From contig DCKW01000003.1 in assembly GCA_002320485.1 (NCBI GenBank), positions 1-19,337 on the forward strand: a stretch of 19,337 nt of DNA, read 5' to 3'. How positions within the stretch are numbered: position 1 is the stretch's first letter; each line of letters starts with the position of its first letter. Position numbers and translations under genes: made by a program. The notes beneath the pieces were generated by a model. That model was given only the letters and a program-made list of their open reading frames with translations. It did no database searches and was not told the origin of the DNA. Source of the stretch: Micavibrio sp. UBA1664. Its GTDB lineage: Bacteria; Pseudomonadota; Alphaproteobacteria; Micavibrionales; UBA1664. Below, piece after piece: positions 15,023 through 19,337 of the stretch.

Positions 15023-15769
15023 ATGACACGTATTTTATTTAGTAATCTTGGCTATGCCCGTGGGATTGACGGTAGCCTCCAGCAAATTACCAGACGATTT
15101 CACAGGTTAATTTACTGCCGTCAAAGCACACAAGAAACAGTTTTAAGATATCTGAAACATATTATTGTGCGTGAAGATCCTGATTTATGTTGTTTTGTGG
15201 AAATTCACAGCGGCGGACGTTTTATTGGCAAATTAAACCAGCTTCAATCCTTATTGGGGGATGAATATCCCGCATTCGATATAGCCAATAAATATGGTGA
15301 CGATAATTTTATCCGTCATATGCCCCTCCATCGCGGGCGAAGTAATGCTTTTATGGCTAAAAAGGACGTATCTTTCGACCGTGTGTACTTCCCTCACGGA
15401 ACAAAGCGTCTGATTTATAATGTTGATATCGGTCGCAATACGCGGGTTTTATTTACGCATTTTTCTTTGAATTTCCATACGCGTAAAAAACAGTTTTCTT
15501 ATATAGCAAACTATCTGAAATCTTGTAACGGTCATTTCATTTTGCTTGCCGACTTTAATATTTTTCAAGGATTTACCGAACTGGATGACTTTATAAAAAC
15601 AACGGGTCTGGTTATATTAAACAAGGAAGACGACCATACATTCCAGTTTTATAAAAGAAAGCTTGCTCTTGATTTATGTATCTGTTCACCCGAAATCGTG
15701 GACAATGCGACACTCAAAATTATTGACCAGCCATTTTCGGATCATGATGCACTGCTTCTTGAATTCTGA
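15023..15769 (+). CDS. Endonuclease/exonuclease/phosphatase-family protein (YbhP-like)
   Basis: A 248-residue cytoplasmic protein of the EEP (DNase I/sphingomyelinase/inositol-phosphatase) superfamily, a metal-dependent phosphodiesterase fold. Catalytic-type residues in order are Asn8 (FSNLGY), Glu60 (CCFVEIH), His146 (LFTHFSLN), Asp177 and Asn179 (LADFNIFQG), Asp217 (ALDLCI) and Asp240-His241 (PFSDHDALL). All the usual metal and general-base positions are therefore filled. It is the second gene of an apparent two-gene operon with the cardiolipin synthase; the 13-base gap contains the short palindrome GTATACTATAC (15010-15020). Given its partner, a phospholipid or phosphodiester substrate is more likely than DNA, but this is inference. 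Confidence 0.82.
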   Translation: MTRILFSNLGYARGIDGSLQQITRRFHRLIYCRQSTQETVLRYLKHIIVREDPDLCCFVEIHSGGRFIGKLNQLQSLLGDEYPAFDIANKYGDDNFIRHMPLHRGRSNAFMAKKDVSFDRVYFPHGTKRLIYNVDIGRNTRVLFTHFSLNFHTRKKQFSYIANYLKSCNGHFILLADFNIFQGFTELDDFIKTTGLVILNKEDDHTFQFYKRKLALDLCICSPEIVDNATLKIIDQPFSDHDALLLEF

Positions 15770-15819
15770 ATAGTCCATCCTAATTATTATTGATAAATTT
15801 ATAAAACCAAGGGCAAGCC

Positions 15820-16602
15820 ATGCAACGTTTTCTGACATTTTTACTACTTACTTTTTTTCCTGTTTCAATCGCGTACGCAGGCGAGACAGTTACTTATAAC
15901 AACGATTCCGGGGAAGTTTTTGAAGGTTATATTGCAAGACCGGATGAATCCGATTTTCCGGGTCAAAGGCCGGCAATTTTGATTGTTCATCAGTGGAAGG
16001 GTTTGGGTGATTATGAAAAAAGCCGCGCCGACATGATGGCGGATCAAGGCTACGTTGCCTTTGCTGTCGATATCTACGGTCAGGATATTCGTCCCGAGAC
16101 GAGCGAAGCCGCAGGAGAGGAATCGTCAAAATATAAAGATGATCCTGATCTCGCACGTAAACGCATGACAACTGCGCTGGATTATATTCATGAATTACCA
16201 AATGTCGATACAAATAAAATTGCCGCTATCGGATATTGCTTTGGCGGCACAATGGCCTTGGAATTGGCGCGTTCAGGGGCAGAGATTGCAGCGGTTGTCA
16301 GTTTTCATGGCGGACTTGCATCGAAAAAACCGGCTCAAGAGGATGATATAAATGCCGCCATTATGGTGCATAATGGTGAGGCTGATCCTCATGTTTCGAA
16401 AGAAGAAATTGCGGGTTTTGTGAATGAAATGAATTCCGCTAATGCCGACTGGCACATGATATCCTATGCCGATGCGGTGCATGCCTTTACTGAAAAAGAG
16501 GCCGGCAACGACCCGTCAACAGGCGCGGCCTATAATGAAAAAGCTGACAAAAGGAGCTGGGCTTACACATTGGAATTTTTAAAAATGGTTTTCGGGGCAT
16601 AA
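15820..16602 (+). CDS. Secreted dienelactone hydrolase-family protein
   Basis: A 260-residue alpha/beta hydrolase exported by a signal peptide ending AYA (about residue 21). The dienelactone-hydrolase triad is present: Cys140 in GYCFGG, Asp189 in GEADPH and His221 in DAVHAFT. RPAILIVHQWKGLGDYEKSR is the oxyanion region; where plant and Pseudomonas DLH have Glu after His (HE), this protein has Gln (HQ), as in several paralogues of unknown substrate. DLH-family enzymes hydrolyse small esters or lactones, and periplasmic members are poorly characterised. AAGG precedes the start. The next gene begins 3 bases after its stop, so the pair is co-transcribed. Confidence 0.88.
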   Translation: MQRFLTFLLLTFFPVSIAYAGETVTYNNDSGEVFEGYIARPDESDFPGQRPAILIVHQWKGLGDYEKSRADMMADQGYVAFAVDIYGQDIRPETSEAAGEESSKYKDDPDLARKRMTTALDYIHELPNVDTNKIAAIGYCFGGTMALELARSGAEIAAVVSFHGGLASKKPAQEDDINAAIMVHNGEADPHVSKEEIAGFVNEMNSANADWHMISYADAVHAFTEKEAGNDPSTGAAYNEKADKRSWAYTLEFLKMVFGA

Positions 16603-16605
16603 TGA

Positions 16606-17628
16606 ATGCGGATTTTTTATATATTTCTCGTATGTTTAAGTGGTTGTGCTTTATTCAATGCAGATAAAACTATGGCTCAGGAGTCTGCGAAGCCTACAAA
16701 TGTATCGTTTCCTGCCGATTTGAAGGGATATGAATATCCTTATCCCGTGAAACGATATGATTTTATATCTCAAGGGAAACAGCTATCGATGGCATACATT
16801 CATCTATCTCCTGCGGATGAGGCAAAGGGTACGGTTGTATTATTGCACGGTAAAAACTTTAATGGTGCATATTGGAAGGATACTGCGAGTTATCTGCAAG
16901 ATTTAGGATATGGAGTGATTATACCGGATCAAATCGGTTTCGGAAAATCGTCAAAACCGACGGATTATCAATACAGCTTTGCCGGTCTTGCCAAAAATAC
17001 GCATGATTTATTGAATTATCTGAATATACAAAAAGCGGCTATAGTTGGCCATTCCATGGGGGGTATGTTGGCCAGTCGTTTTGCCCTTTTATATCCGCAG
17101 GCGACCTCCCGACTGATATTAATTAATCCTATAGGATTGGAAAATTATCTGGATTATGTGGAATATAAAGACCCGCAGTTTTTCTATAATAATGAATTGG
17201 AGCAGTCAGCGGACAAAATTGTCACCTATCAAAAGAAAAATTATTATGACGGCCAGTGGAATGACCGTTATGAAGCCCTCACCATACCGCTTGTCGGTTG
17301 GGTGCAGGGGCCTGATTGGGATGAAATCGCAAAAGTGAATGCGCTCACCTACGACATGATTTTTACACAGCCGGTTATAGAAGAATTCAAGGATATAAAG
17401 GTACCGACAATGCTTATACTGGGAACGCGAGACCGCACAGGGCCCGGTCGCAATTGGAAAAAGCAAGGTGTCACTCGGGAGCTTGGTCGGTATGATCAAT
17501 TGGGTAACGAGGTTAAGCAACGTAACTCTGACATTCAAGTTATTGAGATGGAAGGTTTGGGCCATTTACCACATATTGAGGATTTTACAGCCTTTAAAGA
17601 AGTTTTTAATTCTGCATTAACCAAATAA
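16606..17628 (+). CDS. Exported alpha/beta hydrolase (probable lipoprotein)
   Basis: A 340-residue serine hydrolase of the alpha/beta fold. The N-terminus has a lipobox-like LSGC (Cys14) after a short hydrophobic run, and also an AQ site near residue 24, so it is either a lipoprotein or a cleaved periplasmic protein. Fold landmarks are VVLLHGKNFNGAYW (oxyanion loop), PDQIGFGKSSKP, the nucleophile elbow GHSMGG (Ser150), acid Asp276 in LGTRDRTGPG and base His320 in EGLGHLPHIE. The insert from about 180 to 260 is a lid. The sequence resembles epoxide-hydrolase/haloperoxidase-like esterases, but the substrate is not determinable. It lies between the DLH gene (3-base gap) and the DNA-glycosylase gene, whose ATG directly follows its TAA. 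Confidence 0.88.
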   Translation: MRIFYIFLVCLSGCALFNADKTMAQESAKPTNVSFPADLKGYEYPYPVKRYDFISQGKQLSMAYIHLSPADEAKGTVVLLHGKNFNGAYWKDTASYLQDLGYGVIIPDQIGFGKSSKPTDYQYSFAGLAKNTHDLLNYLNIQKAAIVGHSMGGMLASRFALLYPQATSRLILINPIGLENYLDYVEYKDPQFFYNNELEQSADKIVTYQKKNYYDGQWNDRYEALTIPLVGWVQGPDWDEIAKVNALTYDMIFTQPVIEEFKDIKVPTMLILGTRDRTGPGRNWKKQGVTRELGRYDQLGNEVKQRNSDIQVIEMEGLGHLPHIEDFTAFKEVFNSALTK

Positions 17629-18123
17629 ATGACAATTCTTAAAGCCTTCCCTCCAATTATTGGTGACGATCCCCATACTCTCATCCTTGGTACAATGCCG
17701 GGCATAAAATCGCTTAAGGCAGGAGAATATTACGCTCATCCCCGAAACAAGTTTTGGAAATTGATGGCGGATATTTTGGGTTTTGATGTTTTGATTGATT
17801 ATGACCAAAGGGTTGAATGTTTGAAAGTTCAAGGGATTGCAGTTTGGGATGTGCTTCATCAGTGTGAACGAGAGGGAAGTTTGGATTCGGCAATAAAAAA
17901 CGCTTATCCAAATAATTTTGAACAATTCTTATCTGACCATTCGACGATTAAAAAAATCATATTCGATAGCGGGACTGCTGAAACGATATTTAACCGCCAT
18001 TTTAAACATTTGAGGGATAGCGGCGTGTGGGAGTTTATCCGTGTACCGTCACCTAGCCCTGCCCATGCCGCCCGCAGATATGAGGAAAAGCTTTTGCTTT
18101 GGCAAAAGGCCTTTTCAAAATAA
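17629..18123 (+). CDS. Hypoxanthine-DNA glycosylase-like, uracil-DNA glycosylase superfamily family 6
   Basis: A 164-residue cytoplasmic base-excision enzyme, predicted to remove deaminated adenine (hypoxanthine) from DNA. The family signature is clear: LILGTMPGIKSL (18-29) and YYAHPRNKFW (34-43, with Asn40 at the position reported as catalytic in this family). The C-terminal loop VPSPSPAHAARRY (139-151) corresponds to the UDG minor-groove loop. Length is normal. Classic UDG motifs (GQDPYH) are absent, which separates it from Ung. The ATG abuts the stop of the upstream hydrolase (TAAATG), so translation is probably coupled, although the upstream partners are exported hydrolases and no functional link is evident. 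Confidence 0.87.
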   Translation: MTILKAFPPIIGDDPHTLILGTMPGIKSLKAGEYYAHPRNKFWKLMADILGFDVLIDYDQRVECLKVQGIAVWDVLHQCEREGSLDSAIKNAYPNNFEQFLSDHSTIKKIIFDSGTAETIFNRHFKHLRDSGVWEFIRVPSPSPAHAARRYEEKLLLWQKAFSK

Positions 18124-18233
18124 TGATCGTGTAAGGTTTATTTCGAATTTTAAAAAAATTTCTGCCAATTTACAAAAAGTTAACTTTGGTTATTTATTCT
18201 GGTTTGGAATGAATATGAAATGAGAGTATGCGC

Positions 18234-19328
18234 ATGGCTGAAATTTCCGATGATCAAAATAATGAAGTTGAAACATCAAATGTCAATTTTGAAGACGGGA
18301 TCTTTATAGAACAGTATGAGGTTGCCGAAGTTATAAAGAAACTTTCTCTTGTCAACCACATGAATGATTTTCAAATTACGTCAGTCGTATCCGATTTGCT
18401 TCAAGGTGGTGATTTTTGGAATGCAATGGGTAATAATCAATCATCCAAAAGCAAATTCAATTACACCCTTGACGAAGTCGTAACCTCCGAAGCAAGTATT
18501 ACGGATACAAGTTTGGCAGATCAAATTGAGGGTGCTCAAAAACAAAATCCTGTCGGTATATTGAATAACGCGGCGTTTTATTCGTATGAAATGCCAACGG
18601 TTAAAATTATTAAATCAAGTTTGATTGTGCAAGCCCCTGCCATAGATCCTAGCTATACATTTTATGCGACAGATGGTGACGATTATTTCATCGGCGGGCG
18701 GAATGCCGATACAGTTTTTTATGATGACGACAGTTCTTGGATGGATGTTGATAGAATCGATCTAGGAGCCGGCAATGACATGATTGTGGGGACAGACTAT
18801 ATTTCTTTATCAGGCTTTATAAACATGGGGGCCGACAATGACACGATTACTGAAGATAATATTGAGGGATATAGTAATGGTATCATAGATATGGGTACTG
18901 GCAATGACGAAATTAACGTTCGGAGTTTGAATTTATATGAAAATTCAACAGTTAGAATGGGTGCGGGTAACGATACTATCAATTCTGAATATATTTACAT
19001 TACTGATACAGGTTCATTAGATTTGGGAGACGGGAGTAATACGATTATTGTAACTTCTTTTAGCATACGTAATGATACGTATGTGATATCCGGAAATGGA
19101 GATGATAGCTATATAACTTATAATTTTGAAATGCAAGATAATGCCAATTTGGATACAGGTGGAGGAAACGATGCCCTAAATTTTAATGGAGGTTACATTC
19201 AACATGACAGCGTTTTAAATATGGGAGCCGGTAATGACACTATACAAGGTTATCTTCAAGGCTATGATAACGGTACTGTTAATATGGGAAATGGAAATGA
19301 TACAATAAATGGGTGTTCTGCTCCCTAA
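18234..19328 (+). CDS. Acidic protein with nine 22-residue RTX-like repeats, C-terminus probably missing
   Basis: A 364-residue protein with no signal peptide. The ATG at 18234 is preferred because GAGAG (18222-18226) lies 7 bases upstream; the in-frame ATG at 18228 would be only 1 base from it. Residues 1-145 are acidic and mainly helical, with no recognised domain. From 146 (ATDGDDYFIGG) the chain becomes Asp/Asn/Gly-rich, and from about 178 it consists of repeats of the form hydrophobic-M/L-G-x-G-N-D-T-I. This resembles RTX calcium-binding repeats but has a 22-residue rather than 9-residue period. Signal-peptide absence fits type I secretion, whose signal would be at the C-terminus, but the frame ends in mid-repeat with INGCSAP. 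The end may be a real truncation, a frameshift or an assembly edge. Family membership among calcium-binding repeat proteins is moderate; function unknown. Confidence 0.7.
   Translation: MAEISDDQNNEVETSNVNFEDGIFIEQYEVAEVIKKLSLVNHMNDFQITSVVSDLLQGGDFWNAMGNNQSSKSKFNYTLDEVVTSEASITDTSLADQIEGAQKQNPVGILNNAAFYSYEMPTVKIIKSSLIVQAPAIDPSYTFYATDGDDYFIGGRNADTVFYDDDSSWMDVDRIDLGAGNDMIVGTDYISLSGFINMGADNDTITEDNIEGYSNGIIDMGTGNDEINVRSLNLYENSTVRMGAGNDTINSEYIYITDTGSLDLGDGSNTIIVTSFSIRNDTYVISGNGDDSYITYNFEMQDNANLDTGGGNDALNFNGGYIQHDSVLNMGAGNDTIQGYLQGYDNGTVNMGNGNDTINGCSAP
18762..19313 (+). repeat. Nine coding repeats of about 66 bases
   Basis: The glycine of the turn motif recurs at residues 178, 199, 221, 243, 265, 287, 309, 331 and 352 (numbered from the ATG at 18234). 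Spacings are 21, 22, 22, 22, 22, 22, 22 and 21. Seven copies read G-x-x-N-D or GxGND; copies five and six (GDGSN, GNGDD) are degenerate. At DNA level the copies share blocks such as atgggagccggtaatgaca but differ in between, so they are old repeats rather than recent duplications. Confidence 0.8.
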
Positions 19329-19337
19329 AAATCGGAC

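Noticed and set aside
18091..18108. Hairpin CTTTTGC-TTTG-GCAAAAG near the end of the glycosylase gene as a terminator
   Set aside because: It lies inside the coding region, is AT-rich with a 7-bp stem, and has only a four-T run after a GCC; too weak to call.
18762..19313. Classic nine-residue RTX haemolysin repeats
   Set aside because: Turn glycines are spaced 21-22 residues apart, not 9, so a standard RTX call would be misleading.

Overview
The window looks like chromosomal sequence from a Gram-negative bacterium. Two lipoproteins with lipoboxes, an RND efflux pump with its outer-membrane channel, and a chaperone, usher-like and pilin-like set all require two membranes. The NodT-type channel, the DUF4402-like pilins and a promoter resembling the alphaproteobacterial general-stress (EcfG) consensus favour an alphaproteobacterium of moderate to low GC. 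That placement is an inference. Both window edges are abrupt: the left one cuts the RND gene, and the last gene at the right edge ends in mid-repeat. No stretch longer than about 160 bases lacks a gene, and I see no tRNA, rRNA, insertion sequence, phage gene or CRISPR array.

Layout. (1) Positions 1-4443, plus strand: the 3' part of an AcrB/HAE1-type RND transporter, overlapping by 4 bases an OprM/NodT-type outer-membrane lipoprotein. (2) 4453-10757: a surface-fibre locus. On the minus strand lie a DUF4402-like major pilin, a hairpin terminator, a PapD-like chaperone, a second small pilin overlapping the chaperone gene, and a lipoprotein with an AMIN-like C-terminus. Divergent from these, on the plus strand, is a 1034-residue usher-like outer-membrane protein. 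(3) 10762-13327, minus strand: a damaged exopolysaccharide/O-antigen initiation block with a WbaP-like polyprenyl-phosphate sugar transferase lacking its extreme C-terminus, a C-terminal remnant of a Wzz/GumC chain-length protein, and a BY-kinase-like ATPase. The two truncated genes meet at one point, which looks like a deletion scar. (4) 13454-15769: a small unknown gene on the minus strand and, divergent from it, a phospholipase-D/cardiolipin-synthase gene plus an endonuclease/exonuclease/phosphatase-family gene, the same pairing as ybhO (clsB) and ybhP in E. coli. The divergent gap holds an inverted pair of GGAAC elements. (5) 15820-18123, plus strand: a secreted dienelactone-hydrolase-like protein, an exported alpha/beta hydrolase and a hypoxanthine-DNA-glycosylase-like protein, tightly packed. 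(6) 18234-19328: an acidic protein with nine repeats of about 22 residues carrying RTX-like GxGNDTI turns.

How they work together. The pilins, chaperone and usher-like protein most likely form one assembly pathway. The terminator after the major pilin would let pilin mRNA exceed chaperone and minor-subunit mRNA. The only complete-looking efflux parts here are the pump core and the outer channel; the periplasmic adaptor would be expected upstream of the window. The polysaccharide block is probably impaired. The clsB-like pair may be switched on with general stress.
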